Position numbers and translations under genes: made by a program. 64,000 nt of DNA from Toxonevra muliebris (Eukaryota > Arthropoda > Insecta > Diptera > Pallopteridae). The DNA is taken from NCBI GenBank assembly GCA_963691655.1, contig OY829326.1, positions 90,079,235-90,143,234 of the forward strand, given 5' to 3'. A model generated the notes under the pieces. The model did not search any database and had not been told where the DNA came from. It saw nothing but the letters and a program-made list of their open reading frames with translations. This document shows positions 12,099 to 23,982 of this stretch, in pieces (positions within the stretch are counted from its first letter, which is position 1; each line of letters starts with the position of its first letter).

Positions 12099-13530
12099 AT
12101 GTACATTAGATTGCCATCTGTGCAAAGTTCGATTTTTTCCTGCTCCAAGTGGATTTTCTGAAAGATTATATGAGAAAAATAAGATTTAGAAAGAAATATA
12201 GAGGTCTCTAGTGGAAAATAGACAGTCGGTTTTGAATCAAAGACTTAAAAATATGCTTTAAAAAAGTAAATAGCTTTAATCGTTGATAACTTCTAATATA
12301 TTGAGTTTTGAGTAATTGTTCCCAACACAATTTTTTTAAGGATAACTAGGGAAATATTTTGTTCTTAGAAAGTTTTGATATACGAGTGAAATTTTACCAT
12401 GTTTTGATCGAAAAGTTGTCAAATTTGTACAAAATTTCCATGAGAAAAATTCTTTAAACGAATATTTTTCAATTTTTTAGGAGTGGTATTTTCTGTTTAA
12501 AACTTTTATATTATAGAGAATTAAATGTAGATGGATTTTTAAAAATGTTTATTTTTAAGAAAAATAGTTAAAAAAAAATCTATTTTTGAATTTTTTTTGA
12601 ACTTTAAGTTTATTTATAGGTAGAATCGCGATAATTAATTTTTTTTTAATTTTGTTGGCTCCACTGGAAGCCTAATATAATTACAACAACAACAAAATTC
12701 CATTATTTACTTACGTAGTGTTAGTGGCTTGGAAAAAGTGTACCTTGTAGGTTCTTCCAATGTTCTGGGACTCCCAATATTTTTTAACAAGGAATAATAT
12801 TTTGTCTGTGTAGTAGTTGTCTCAACGGTTTTTGTTTTATCGGCCCATTTTCAAGGGGAAGGGTAGAAGATGGAGGAAAAGTGAATGCACAAAAATTGTT
12901 TATCTCTTTATGCTTAACAACTTTGCTTCTGACATCAAATTCGTATCTATTGAAATAAAGAAATTTCATAATAGCCCCTAAAGACCCCATTTTTCCAACT
13001 TCAGGTCTATATTGTGAGAGAACCAGATGTGATGGAGAAAAACTGAGTACGCAGTCGTGAAACAATTTTTCTTGCACTGTGTAATCAATTACGATTTATA
13101 AGAGGTTGAACAGACCTTGTAATGAAAAAAATACGATATAGGGACCAAAATATATGGAATTTTTGCGAATTAAAGCAATTTTTTGCAACAGTTTGTTGCA
13201 AATTATTGAGATTTTTGAATTACTGGGTACAAATTATCGCGATTCTACTGTGTAAAGATTCGTCTACCTATAAATAAACTCAAAATTAAAAAAATTAAAA
13301 AATTTTTTTAACTTCCAAAAATTAAAAAAATTCAAAAATTTTTTTAACTTTAAGACGGCCAATTTTTCTTAAATATAAACATTTTTAAAAAACTTTTTTT
13401 AAATACACCTACATTTATATTTCTATATTTTTTTTCTAAATCTTATTTTTCTCACATAATCTTTAAGAAAATCCATTAGGAGCAGAAAAAAATTGGACTT
13501 TGCACATTTCAGTAGGCAAGTTAATGTACA
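12099..13530. repeat. Large fold-back inverted repeat, arms about 220-300 bp
   Basis: The left arm (12099-12202 and about 12515-12636) is the reverse complement of 13232-13530 at clearly above-chance identity. Shared blocks include gagaaaaataagatttaga, aaaaatgtttat and tttatttatagg. The left arm is interrupted by about 310 bp (roughly 12203-12515) absent from the right arm. The two arms converge on the ends of a pogo-like element, so the structure is nested or was built by inverted duplication. Confidence 0.7.
12618..13250. mobile_element. pogo-like element, chimeric interior
   Basis: The right 165 bp (13085-13250) match the end of the family seen at 56902-57556 and 53380 (tttttgcgaattaaagc, then attatcgcgattctactg). 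The left end retains only about 20 bp (tagaatcgcgataatt). The interior from 12640 to 13080 is unrelated to the other copies. The open frame on the minus strand at 12784-13077 shows no known domain. Confidence 0.55.
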
Positions 13531-13544
13531 TAGTACAGTGTACG

Positions 13545-13595
13545 ATAAAAATTATTCCTATAATGTGTACGAAACATTATAGGAATAATTTTTAT
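13545..13595. repeat. Perfect 22-bp-arm hairpin
   Basis: ATAAAAATTATTCCTATAATGT at 13545-13566 is exactly inverted at 13574-13595 around a 7-base loop (gtacgaa). No function is known; it may be a miniature fold-back element or recent palindrome. Confidence 0.9.
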
Positions 13596-13653
13596 AACTC
13601 CACTAGCCTGAAAATATTTCTGTCCATTTTTAATAAAAATTTTAGACTTTATA

Positions 13654-14184
13654 GTGCGGACACACGAGAGTGCATTTCAGGCAAATTTAATATTTCGAGA
13701 AAATGCGTTTGAAATGCAGAATTTTCTCATACAAAAAATGTCAAATGAAATTCTTTATTTCAGGCTCATTTGGTTGAAAAGCGTCTGAAATGAAGAAAGT
13801 AACTAGCAACCCTCAAGCACAAGATTGTAAAAACCGGAAAAATTTAAGATCTATTACTTTTTTTTAGACATTTTGGATTTTGTTTTCATAACAGCTGCTC
13901 TTGTAATATTTATTAAGTGAAAAAATAAAATAATGGAGTCGGAGAGTAACTCAATGCCATTCTTGTTATTATTCATAATTGTTATATAAATTCTAGGTGT
14001 CCAAATTCGATTGATAGTCTACATTTTTATTTATTTTTATTCACACAAAACACACACAAAAATTCTTCTTCTTCCCTAAACTTATAATCTGTCAAAAAAC
14101 GAATTTGAAATTCCTTTTCTGTCGTGTGTCCACCTAAATTTTAAATGCAAAACTTCAACGAAATGCACTCTCGTATGTCCGCAC
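13654..14184. mobile_element. Inverted-repeat DNA element, 531 bp, TA target
   Basis: The ends GTGCGGACACACGAGAGTGC and the complement of GTGCGGACATACGAGAGTGC are nearly identical inverted repeats of about 25 bp, flanked by TA (13652-13653, 14185-14186). A TA target fits Tc1/mariner-type insertion, but the family is not recognised and there is no transposase. Confidence 0.7.
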
Positions 14185-14186
14185 TA

Positions 14187-16480
14187 TTAATAATAATTTA
14201 CAAAAAAAAGTGACAGCTGATTGCCGATGCCGGAGCAATTGTGTTTATTCAGACGTATTTCAAAGCGGCAGCTCAAAATCTGTTCACTTACCGTCCACCG
14301 CGTTATCGTCGTACAACGCAATTGTGTTTTAAGCTTGAGAGAGTATATGGTTGGATTACATTCAGTTTCGTCCACAAAAATCATGGAATCGTGTGTTATA
14401 CACATGTGAGTAATCAAAATCGTCTTTGGATTACGAGTTTTCAAAAATCATTCGCTTTAATTCATTCATCATCCGCTCTCCATTAACATTTTTTACTAAA
14501 TAGCGCCATCTTCTGAAGAGTAGCGCTAACTTTTTCATTCAACACGGATTCCCACTTCTGGGCATGCGTCAGAATTGTCAAAATCTTTGTATACATTCCA
14601 TTAGTAAGTACACATTTCGTCTGGCATATCCTTTGCCATATAAACAAAAATAACAATAAAAAACAGGTAAATATTTTTATACGCACATTGTCGTTGTTGC
14701 TGAATTTTTCATATTATGGGTAGGTGGATGATAATATATCCACTCGTACGCTTGATTTCTGTTTCATTCACTTTCTCCCTTACACCCTAAATACTCTTAC
14801 CTACGAAATAACTATTACATACATACTGCGTAAAATTCTGAAGAGCGGAGAGTGAAGCAAAATGAGAAAAAAGGTGCTGTGCGGTGAGTGTTTCAGTCAA
14901 GAGAGTCTATACCGTTCCGTTAGTCCTACCCTTTCTTTCTTTCCTGTGTAAGCTACTAAGAGGGAGATGTTTTCAGTTTGGATTTGCCTATTAGAATTAA
15001 TGTATTTTCGTCTTTTATGCCATTTGGAGGGCTTCTTTTTCTGTTCTTCTTTCCCATCTATATTGCAAATAGGTGTTTAGTGAACTTTTAAGTGGAAAAT
15101 TAGAAAAAAAATATTTATTTATTTTAGAAAAAATGTATAAACTTTAAAATGTGTAAAATTTAAAGAGTATATTGAATACGAGTTCACTGTGTAAAAGTAA
15201 TAACACTGCCAGCTGCTATTACAGGGGAAACAATAATAACATTGAAGGTAATTATATTTGATTCTTATCAGATACATAAATTATTATTTCTTCCTATACA
15301 AATAACGACGCAGTAATAAATACAAAGTGCAATTTGTAAACCTAAGTAATATTAACTATTGGATTAAACACACATATGAGCATAAAAAGAATTATTTTAA
15401 TTACTACAATTTATTTGTATGCTCATGTAAATCAAATACTTTTCATTTTTTAATGGTTTATGGAATAAATTTTTTTTGTTGCTGTTGTTTTTGTTTTGAC
15501 CTCCATCAGCCTACCAAACAGAACCCTCTCTGCTTACAAATATAGTTTATTCTCCCATTTAAACTGTCAATATTGTCATTATTTGTGGTTAAATGTTTCA
15601 AATTGTAAATTGTTACATTGGCCTTGAAAAGGATCACAAATATTTCATTTCCTTAAAAAATATTCGTTTGCTACAATTAGTTTAAAAAATCAAACTATAG
15701 CCATATAATATAACTACTTTTTTAGAACACTTAGATCCGCTATTTTGTTAGCCTGCAGTATGATCTTTTACTAAATTATAAACAATGCATGCAAATTGTA
15801 CATGGGCAACTAAAAAAAAACTCGGCAAAATATCAAACTGCTAGAAAAAGTGAAGCAGTATAAGCTAAGAGTTTTTAGGAGCATTCGATATTTTGCAATA
15901 AATACATCAAGCCGTTAAGCTTTTCGCTTTCGAATTTTTGTGTCATATTTGAGTAAATCCACGTCAAGTAATAGTGCAATTTTTATGAATTAAACAGTTT
16001 TAAAGTTTCTTTTACGGAAAATTATTGGATAGTTTCAGAAATATTTAATTTTTAAGTTTTGTGCAAAAAAAAAAAAAAAAATAGTAACTTCTATTATCTT
16101 TATGGTAATGAGATGAATTTCAAATGAATAGGATTTGCAGCTAAAGATTTTGCGCTTTTTATGCAAAATATCAAATTTTTGGTACACAAGGTTGTTATTA
16201 AAACAAATTAAAATTTCTTGTATTTGTTTCACCGATCTTAACAAAACTAGTGTCATTTTAAAGGTAATAGTAAAGATAAAACAGATTTGAACTAGTTTTG
16301 TAGAATTTTTTTTTTTTACAATAGCTGCAGCTCTCCAAAGTCGAACAATCTTACGAACAAATATATGAGTAATAAGACGGGGTTTAGAGTAGTCGTACAA
16401 AAAATATTGTCAAAAATACATTTTCATAGATACTCCAAAATATATTTCGATACAAAGAAAAAAAATTCAACCCCGCCCTG
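14187..16480. other. Intergenic DNA, no gene recognised
   Basis: Open frames of 60-121 codons occur on both strands. The longest (minus strand, 16035-16400) starts from no conserved context and ends in a poly-phenylalanine run made by poly-A. No domain is recognised in any. Confidence 0.5.
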
Positions 16481-16559
16481 ACAAAGTTTGGGTAATACGA
16501 AAATTACAAAACCAAAAAGGTTTTGCAAAAAAATTATTTTAACATTGCATGCAGTGCCG

Positions 16560-17870
16560 GTTCTAGGATTTGGGTTTGGGAGGACTGATTTTACCAAATT
16601 GAAAGATAAATATCAGACTCACTATCGACCGAAACCCATACCTAGACCAATAACTAGTGCAAAAATTTTATCAAATACAGGTCAAAAATTAAAAGATAAC
16701 TGGAACAAAACTGAGACCAGAATTCAAACTAAAATAATATATAAATTTAGGCGGAAATTTCGACCAAATTTAAAACTAAACTTCAAATACTTTTTCAGAC
16801 CGAAGTTCAAACCAAGAAAATAACCAAATTCAGACCAAAATCTTGATTATGATTTTTTGATGGATTTATATCGTTAAATGATCTATTTTGAGGAAAACAA
16901 TTTGAAGGAAATTTTAACTTCCTTTGAGAAAAAATTTTGATGAAACAATATGATATATCTCTATTTTTTGAGTCATTTTTGGTCGAAACAGAAGCCCGAA
17001 GAAAATTAAATTAAGATAACAGTTGATTTGGATAATACTTTAAACGAATTTTTAAAATATATATTCATATCACTCTTAGCATCGATATCACTATTAATAT
17101 CGTCCTGGTGGTGAGTTTACCGGTAAAAAAAAACAATGTTCAGACCACGAATCGGACCAAAATTCCAACAAAAATCGACCAAAATGGGATCAAATTCAGG
17201 TCAAAACTCAGACTAAAAACCCAAAATTCAGACTGAATCAAAACCAAAATCAGTTTTAAAATTTATTCCAATATTCAAAAAAAAAAAATTTAGACCACAA
17301 CTCAGACCAATAGTTAGAGAAAACTTTAGGCCCAAAAAACACTTCCAAATACCGAACGAAAGTAACCCAAAATTCAGACAAAAAACTAGTGGGAATATAG
17401 ATAAATATTTACATCAAAAAATTTTAACTTGAATTAAACAAAAACTAGACCAAAATTCCAGACGAATTCAGACCAAATTTTAAAACTAAATTCAGACCGG
17501 TTTCGGACCGAAATTCATACCAAAATAATATCAAAATCAAGCCAATTCAGACGAAAATATTAACCACAATTCAAACTAAGAGTTAGATTAACGCTGAGGC
17601 TAAGAGACGCCAAATACAAATTAAAAGCAAACCAAAATTTAGACCAGAAATTATATCAAACACTGGTCTGCAAACGCTGGAGAGCAAATCAAAGTTTAGA
17701 CCAAACCAATTTCAGATTAAAATTCAAACTAAAATAAAACAGAATTCTGACTTACAATCAAACCAGAATTCAGATCAAAAACAGGCAAAAACGGAAAAGT
17801 CAAACCAATGTCAGACTAAAATTCAATACAAAATTCAACCCAAAAACTAGACCATTATCAAGCTTGCAAA
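16560..17870. repeat. Degenerate minisatellite of AAATTCAGACCA-like units
   Basis: Dozens of imperfect copies of a 12-14-bp unit around aaattcagaccaaaa run through 16560-16850 and 17130-17870. They are separated by about 280 bp of ordinary DNA. The 111-codon frame at 16488-16823 (repeated RPK/FRPKF words) is a translation of this repeat, not a gene. Confidence 0.75.
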
Positions 17871-18169
17871 AAGTAAGTATTTATAAGCTGGCATTAAAAT
17901 TGTAGATTTCATGTAGTCTGAATGTATTTAATAACCAGTTGCACTGTAACATGCATCCTATTGGCACGCCCAGCATGGCGGCTAATCAGAATTGATTCAA
18001 ATATCCGACCACATTTTAATAATTATATTAAATTATTATAATTAAAATATTATTTTAAATCCTAAAGTTTTTCGTTTGTTGAAAGTATATACTTTTCACT
18101 GATGATGCCTTTCTTTTGGAAAAATCTAAATATTTTTGATGCCTTATAGTAAAATGACTGTTTACTATA

Positions 18170-18241
18170 AGATTGTCGGGTTCTGGGCGGGGGTGCGTCA
18201 GCCACTATAGCCCCCCCCCTCCCCCTCTGGATACGCTACTG
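18170..18241. mobile_element. Single end of a hAT-type element
   Basis: On the minus strand the segment begins CAGTAGCGTATCCAGAGGGG followed by a G-rich run, a familiar hAT terminus of the CAGTRGCGGATCC kind. No partner end or TSD could be found. Confidence 0.45.
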
Positions 18242-19272
18242 ATTGCATATCATTGGAAGCAAGCACTCCTCTTGACGTCCTTTTTGGAGTGCTTCGAAAG
18301 ACCTCTCACGAAATCTTTGCGTCAGCAATTCGTTCGCTTTTTTCTTCTGCTCTGCTCTGTTCTAGAGATATATCTAAAAGAGAATTATAGTTGTATTGGC
18401 AGGGCAACGCACACAACTCCAATCTTATCCATATTCTTTCTACAGAATACCATTGACAAATAATCTTTCCATACTAAATCTTACAGCCGAACCACAAATA
18501 GTCCCAGAGATTTTTTTCAAATCATGAGTTTTTCAATTTTAGATAATTAAAAAGTTTATTTTTTAGGTATATCTACAAATTTCAATTATATACTTAAAAA
18601 GCAAAAAAAAAAACATTTATATTTCTCATACAATTCTATGAAACGATAGAGTGCACGCCGTAAAGGAGCCTTCGCATTCACTGCTATAACTTACTACATT
18701 TTTTATGCAGTTATATAAAAAAATTAATTTGAACACAAAGATCACTAATTAGGAACCGTAGCTGGTTTCGAAACGATCGTCTGATCTGCCATGAAATTTT
18801 TGGCATTCTTCTGGCATCATTGTTCTTTCAAAGCCTATTAATTTTAATTATTAATTAGAAATGTGAACTGCCAAATTTGGGAGAAATTTACAAAGTTTCT
18901 TCAGGCGAGAGTGGCTAGGAATAAATTTAACATTTTGAACTTATTTATATTATTTTTGTTGTAAAACTTTAGTTAAAAATACATTTAAGAAACAATAAGT
19001 TCTTGAATATGAGAATTTTCTACATACCATCAAAAATGTCTCAGACATTACTATGTAACTTTTGAGCTTTATACATTTGCCCATCGATTATGCTAAAATG
19101 GCCACACTCACCTCGAAATGCAGGAACAAAAAATCAAGATGTGCTGGACTAAAACTTTTTTCAACAAAAATGCTCAGCTTAACATCCTCAGCCAGCTTCC
19201 CACTCTCTTCAATATTAAAAAATCTATAAAAAAACGTGTGTAGGTATCAGGAAATAACTTAATCAATATAAA
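18242..19272. other. Intergenic DNA, nothing recognised
   Basis: No gene or repeat end is supported. Confidence 0.5.
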
Positions 19273-19280
19273 CTTAAATT

Positions 19281-19622
19281 GGAGGGGTGTTATAAGGCCA
19301 TATGCATTAACGCGTTTTGCGTTTATATATGTGGAGGTTCTTGGACATAACGTCCAAAAAAAATATTTATATATTTAATATTTAAGTAAATAATACCGGG
19401 GTTAAGAATAAACAGCAATTTGCTCTGTTGCAAAAAATTAGAAACGAAACTCGAAGAAAAAACTAAAAAAAAAATGTCCGCTCATTTCGTTTGTTTGTTG
19501 TTTTGGAAGTAACGGCCATTATGGCGTTATTGTCATTTGGGAATGAAATAAAGCAATATCCCAATCAAAAGTGCAATAAAGCCATTATGGTGTTAATACA
19601 TATAGTCTTGTAACACCCCTCC
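19281..19622. mobile_element. hAT-type MITE, 342 bp
   Basis: The inverted ends GGAGGGGTGTTATAAG and the complement of GGAGGGGTGTTACAAG extend with few mismatches to about 27 bp. The flanks CTTAAATT (19273-19280) and CTGAAATT (19623-19630) are an 8-bp TSD with one change. The motif GCCATTATGGYGTTA recurs inside the right end and in altered form at the left. Confidence 0.75.
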
Positions 19623-19754
19623 CTGAAATTTGTTGATTTTATATGTAAAAAAGTTTTTAATTTTTACCTTAGAATCAAAAAAGGTTCTCTTGTGAAAACC
19701 ACGAAAATCTGCACAAAGAAAAAAGGCTCAATAAGAGTTGAATAAATACACCAG

Positions 19755-19975
19755 AACCTCGATTTGCGTCGTTACTTTATTATGAATTAAAAATCCAGCG
19801 CGGTCTAAATTAATTCGATCTTATGAATTTAGACTACGCGGTCTAATTTCATTTTTAGATTGCGGTCCAAATTCATTTGGTCGTATAACTTTAAACCGAG
19901 CGAGCTAATTTCATTTTTCGATCGCGGCCTTACTTCACGCGTTCTAATTTCACTGCGCCGGAAAAATCATATTAG
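19755..19975. repeat. Degenerate repeats of GCGGTCTAAATTCATTT
   Basis: About six diverged copies of a GC-containing unit (gcggtctaa plus tttcattttt) follow each other in about 220 bp. They have alternating orientation in places (aatttagactacgcgg). The array begins near CAGAACCTCGATTTGCGTC and could be the subterminal region of a DNA transposon. Confidence 0.5.
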
Positions 19976-20159
19976 TATTACCCATATATGGATTTCAAGA
20001 CAGTCTAGAAGATAACCAATTTAATTTTTGAACTCAGTGAACAAAAATTATTATAAGTAAATATTCTTTAAAATCAAACAACTGTTTCTATTTTTTCCCT
20101 CTTTTGTAAGGCATCGAAGCGCTGTGCAATTTATCAATAAACTCTCGAATGAAATGTAC

Positions 20160-20850
20160 TTAGTGCTTGTAAGTATCGAAATTAAAGAATCGATACCGAA
20201 CGTATCAATATCGATACAGAATATCTATTAATGTCTCAATTTTGAACCAGAATTTTGAGAATTTACAATTTACTTTTTAAAATCATATTTCTGCCAAACT
20301 AAATAGAATAAAAAATAACTCTGTCAAATCACTCTTTTCAATTAAAGAATAATATCAATATATATAAAAATAAAAGTTAATTCTTTGCAAAATATTGAAA
20401 CGATACCAGCGGCTTACTATCGCTTCCAAAAAAAGTATCATATCAAAGTATCGAGTCTTAGACCACCTCGATAGTCTAGTGGGTAGTGCACTAGACTTTC
20501 ATCTGGGAGGTTCGGGTTCGATTCCCGTCTTCGTCTGGTGGTTAATTTTCATAACTTTCTTATATTCACTATCAATATGAAGTGTATGAGAGTTATAAGA
20601 TAGTGTACAAGTACACACATTGGTTGGTAATGGCAAAACCACCAAACCGATAAAAAATTGTCACACCGCCGTTCGGAATCGGCGTTAAACTGTAGGTTCA
20701 ACTATGTGGTTCACAATGAGCCATTCAGGCCTAAGTGTGTCTTTCGACAGCCACTCCAACCTAACCTATCGAATACAATATTGGTATCAAATAGAAAAAG
20801 GAACGATATGATACCATATCTATCAATACTTTTTTCGTGTCCCTAAACTT
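20160..20850. repeat. GTATCGA-rich block interrupted by a SINE
   Basis: Variants of GTATCGA/TCGATAC occur repeatedly at 20170-20230, 20398-20455 and 20768-20835, on both sides of the SINE at 20461-20767. Clustered short repeats like these are typical of subterminal regions of hAT elements. Clear ends and a TSD could not be assigned. Confidence 0.4.
20461..20767 (+). mobile_element. tRNA-derived SINE, family 1, full copy
   Basis: The head contains an RNA polymerase III A box (tagtctagtgggtagtgc) and B box (ggttcgattccc) at tRNA-like spacing. It is followed by a unique body (attttcataactttcttatattcac) and a tail ending ccactccaacctaacct. Other copies or pieces lie at 34368, 41741, 43657, 44235 and 58000. 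The head is only tRNA-like and is not a functional tRNA. The TSD is unclear (tatcga on both sides). Confidence 0.8.
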
Positions 20851-21488
20851 GCTGTTAAGTGGTTTTTAGTCTTGGGGCTTGCTTGCAGAAAAATTAGCTG
20901 TTTTCTTCGTTTTTTCCTCCCCCTTCTTAATTCGACAATTAACTAATGGGTTTTCCCCCATGCCCACAAAAAAATATGTGTCCAATTTTAGCTTTTTTTA
21001 CACGGCATGGTGAAAAGGGAAACTGTGACTAATATACCTAGTTATGTACATACAAATGTGATATTATAAATTGAAGTGCTTATTTAATCTTACATAAATT
21101 ATAATATCCATTTATAAATATATAGTAAATCTTCCTGATTTTGTTATCAAATGTTATGGAAATAAAATTTAAGCGCAAAATTATTTTAGTTATGCTGATA
21201 AAATCAAAGTCATCGCAATAAAAAACAATAAAATTTCAATCCTAAAGCAAAATACTGATAAAAAAATATATCTGATAGTTATGATTAGCAGACAAACAAT
21301 GAAATACAAAACAAAACAAAAATAAAATATGTACATTTCTGAAATACGACGAAAATATTCTGCAAATTAGAATTTACTGATTAAACTATAGAAGTTATTG
21401 ATAAATAAAAGTGAAACTGCGAAAATGTCTAAAGTGCAACGCACTCGCAACAAGTAAACAAAATGTGTTTATTAGTAAGAATATAAGT
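20851..21488. other. Intergenic DNA, nothing recognised
   Basis: AT-rich sequence without supported features. Confidence 0.5.
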
Positions 21489-21496
21489 ATGTGCAT

Positions 21497-22370
21497 TAAG
21501 GTGGGCGGAAGTGTATAGGGAAAAAAAGTTATGTTTTTGCTACGCTTTTGATACATTGGGTCATTGTGAGACCAGCGCCATAAAGCGTTCTTCGATTGAG
21601 AACACTTCTCGTGAGCTGAAAATGATACAAAAACGCGTTTTTATAGAGCAGCAGAAAATTAAATATGTCATTTTACATCTGATTTTAACAAATTGTTAGA
21701 AACAGGAACAAAAAATTGTTCCTGCAAAAGCTGGTTTTTGTCGAAAGAATTACAATATTTTCAGAACAACCAACTCACGAGGAGTGTTCACAATTGAGGA
21801 ATAGTTTATGGCCCTAGACTCACAATAATCCAATGCACTATGGCTCAGAAGACCACTTTCAGAGGCAGAAAACCAAACAATTTATTATTATTTTACAAAG
21901 TTGCGGTAAAATTTAATTCGAAAAAAAAGTCGACCTACTCGGACTTATCAAGAGGGGAGCTCTCGCTTAAAAAGACAGCTGGCCTTTTTTATTTTATTAG
22001 TTAGTGAATCTTTTATGGTTTCAAAATACAACAGTCACTTAACTTCCAACACCGCATTTCATTAAAATATTCAATTTCCAAATTTGGTAAATTTCAGAAA
22101 AAACTTAAATATTCCAAAATATCATGCAATTTTTTAACAATTAAATCAACATATGCAAATTTATTACAAATGCCAAAAATTGAGCTTTCATTGACCTAAT
22201 AATTAATTGATTTTAAGAAATCGAGGACAGTGGGTGTGACAGTAAATAAAACCGCCCATTTTTTTAAAGACTTATTAGGATGATATAAGATATATATGAA
22301 GTTTGAGCACTTTAGCTGCATTCTTCAATTTTCTGCCTATACAAAGGGGTCTTTTTTGCTACCCACCTTA
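21497..22370. mobile_element. Non-autonomous hAT-type element, 874 bp
   Basis: The ends TAAGGTGGG and CCCACCTTA are inverted. They are flanked by ATGTGCAT (21489-21496) and ATGTACAT (22371-22378), an 8-bp TSD with one change. A second, internal inverted pair (tctcgtgagctg near 21610 and its complement near 21775) shows that part of the interior folds back. No transposase domain is seen. Confidence 0.7.
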
Positions 22371-22378
22371 ATGTACAT

Positions 22379-22897
22379 ATAATGTATATTGCCTATATGT
22401 ATATTGTAGATAAATGATAGAAAAACTAGGAACAGCAGTTCTAACAAATACTTAATCTGACAAAGTAACAAAAATTTGCCATTTTTTAGTTTTTTGTCCA
22501 ATGGTTGTTCACACTGAAAAAGTACAACTTATTGAAAAATTTTAATATTTCACAAATCTAAGGAAGAACGTGAAGCAAAAAAATTATTGATATTACTCAC
22601 ATTACAGTAAATAGTAATTCTATTTTTTCCGACACTTTCCAAATGACGCAATCTACCAGATAATATTTCTGCACTTTTTGCATTAAAATAAAAAATGTGC
22701 ATCACAATTAAGCGGGGAGGAAAATGTGTATTTTATATAAACGCACTGTAGTCCGCTGTTTACACTCTGAGCTAACGAACTGGTACTAAAGAAATTAACT
22801 AGATGGCGCTAGAGAGATAAGTGCTTCAACATTATTATGTAATGTTATTTTTGATCAGTTTTATGTTTTATTTTGTTTATTTTGACCCCTTAACTCA
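22379..22897. other. Intergenic DNA, nothing recognised
   Basis: No gene is supported. The word atggcgctagagag at 22803 belongs to a GCGCCATCTAG-type motif that recurs at 54.9-55.3 kb. Confidence 0.4.
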
Positions 22898-22910
22898 GTG
22901 TTGTCTCAAC

Positions 22911-23213
22911 TACAACTACTACTATTATGGCACAACAGCCCCTGGAGGGCCAACGCAAAGCTTTTCGCATCCATTCATGTTGTGTGAGTTTTATTATGTA
23001 CGAATGGAAGGGACCTACAGTTTTATGCCGAATCCGAAGCGAATTGAAAAGCATTTCATAGGCATTTTTTTTTACTCTTGCAGGTTTGCCATTGCCAGCC
23101 AAGAGATGGTGCCGTATAGAACAATTTTTGTTTGATTTTTGAGCGTGCCAAAATATGAACCTGGGCACCTCTGAGTAGCAGTTCAACACACTAACCACTA
23201 GGCTACGGCGACG
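22911..23213 (-). mobile_element. tRNA-derived SINE, family 2, full copy
   Basis: The minus strand starts with a tRNA-like head holding an A box (gcctagtggttagtg) and a decayed B box (cccaggttcatattt), and ends in a (TAG)n run at 22911. A 13-bp TSD GTGTTGTCTCAAC (22898-22910) recurs at 23214-23226 with one change. The open frames reported across it on both strands are accidental. Confidence 0.85.
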
Positions 23214-23754
23214 GTGTTGCCTCAACACTTCCTACTATAGTAATTTTTTTAAACATTTAATGATAGTGTTCGTTTATTAAGGCACATAACTGACGAGAGA
23301 AAACTTGATGTTCACGAATCTCTTTGCATTTATAAAACTATGAAGATGAAGATCATGGATAACGGGAACATTTTTTTTTCTCCTTTCTTCATATTTTGTA
23401 AGAAATTTACTATTATAATTTTCGTTTTGATCTACTTGTTTAATGACGTTTGATCGCTGATAATGACAACTGAATGTTTATTTTTAGCCGATTGTTCTGA
23501 AACTTTTAGAAACCATTTTTTTAATTAATTAACGAAAAAATTATGTGTTCAAAATTTAAAGTTATTTCAACGTAAAACAAGGGTACCTTCCATACAAATT
23601 GTTCACTTTTTTTGGGGATTTTTGACGGTTTTTTGTATGGAAGGTTTGTCTAAAATTATGTTTTTCTGCAAATAAATATCAGATTCAGTTTTTTCATGCC
23701 AAAAAACGCTACGGTACCAATTTTCACAGAAATAAGAAGAGGAACTTTGTAGTA

Positions 23755-23930
23755 TACCTACGGTGCCCAGAACTCACGGAGCGAAATGCGGGACACTTTA
23801 TTTCAATATATTTTATATTTCTTTTAGAGTACTTGAAATTAATCTAGTTTTTGTAATTAACCAGCCCTGAAATAAATTCATCATAAAACTATCAAATCAA
23901 ATCCCATTTGTATTCACTTTTGTATTAATA
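23755..23930. repeat. Dispersed repeat, partner at 35438-35618
   Basis: The sequence around gcgggacactttatttcaata and tagtttttgtaa aligns with 35438-35618 in the same orientation across about 175 bp. The class is unknown; the second copy abuts the TTAA end of a piggyBac remnant. Confidence 0.6.
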
Positions 23931-23982
23931 CTTTTTATTAAAACTGGATTTTTTTATTAAAGAACATGATAAAAAATGTATA

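Noticed and set aside
16035..16400. 121-codon minus-strand frame
   Set aside because: Begins and ends in low-complexity sequence with a poly-F run encoded by poly-A; no domain or splice context.
16488..16823. 111-codon frame rich in RPK and FRP words
   Set aside because: It is a translation of the AAATTCAGACCA minisatellite, not a protein gene.
20461..20545. Possible tRNA gene
   Set aside because: A and B boxes are present, but the anticodon and acceptor stems do not form, and the same head with the same body occurs in several SINE copies.
23140..23213. Possible tRNA gene on the minus strand
   Set aside because: Degenerate B box and SINE context with TSDs; not a cloverleaf.
22890..23228. 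112-codon minus-strand frame
   Set aside because: Coincides with SINE family 2, which is noncoding.
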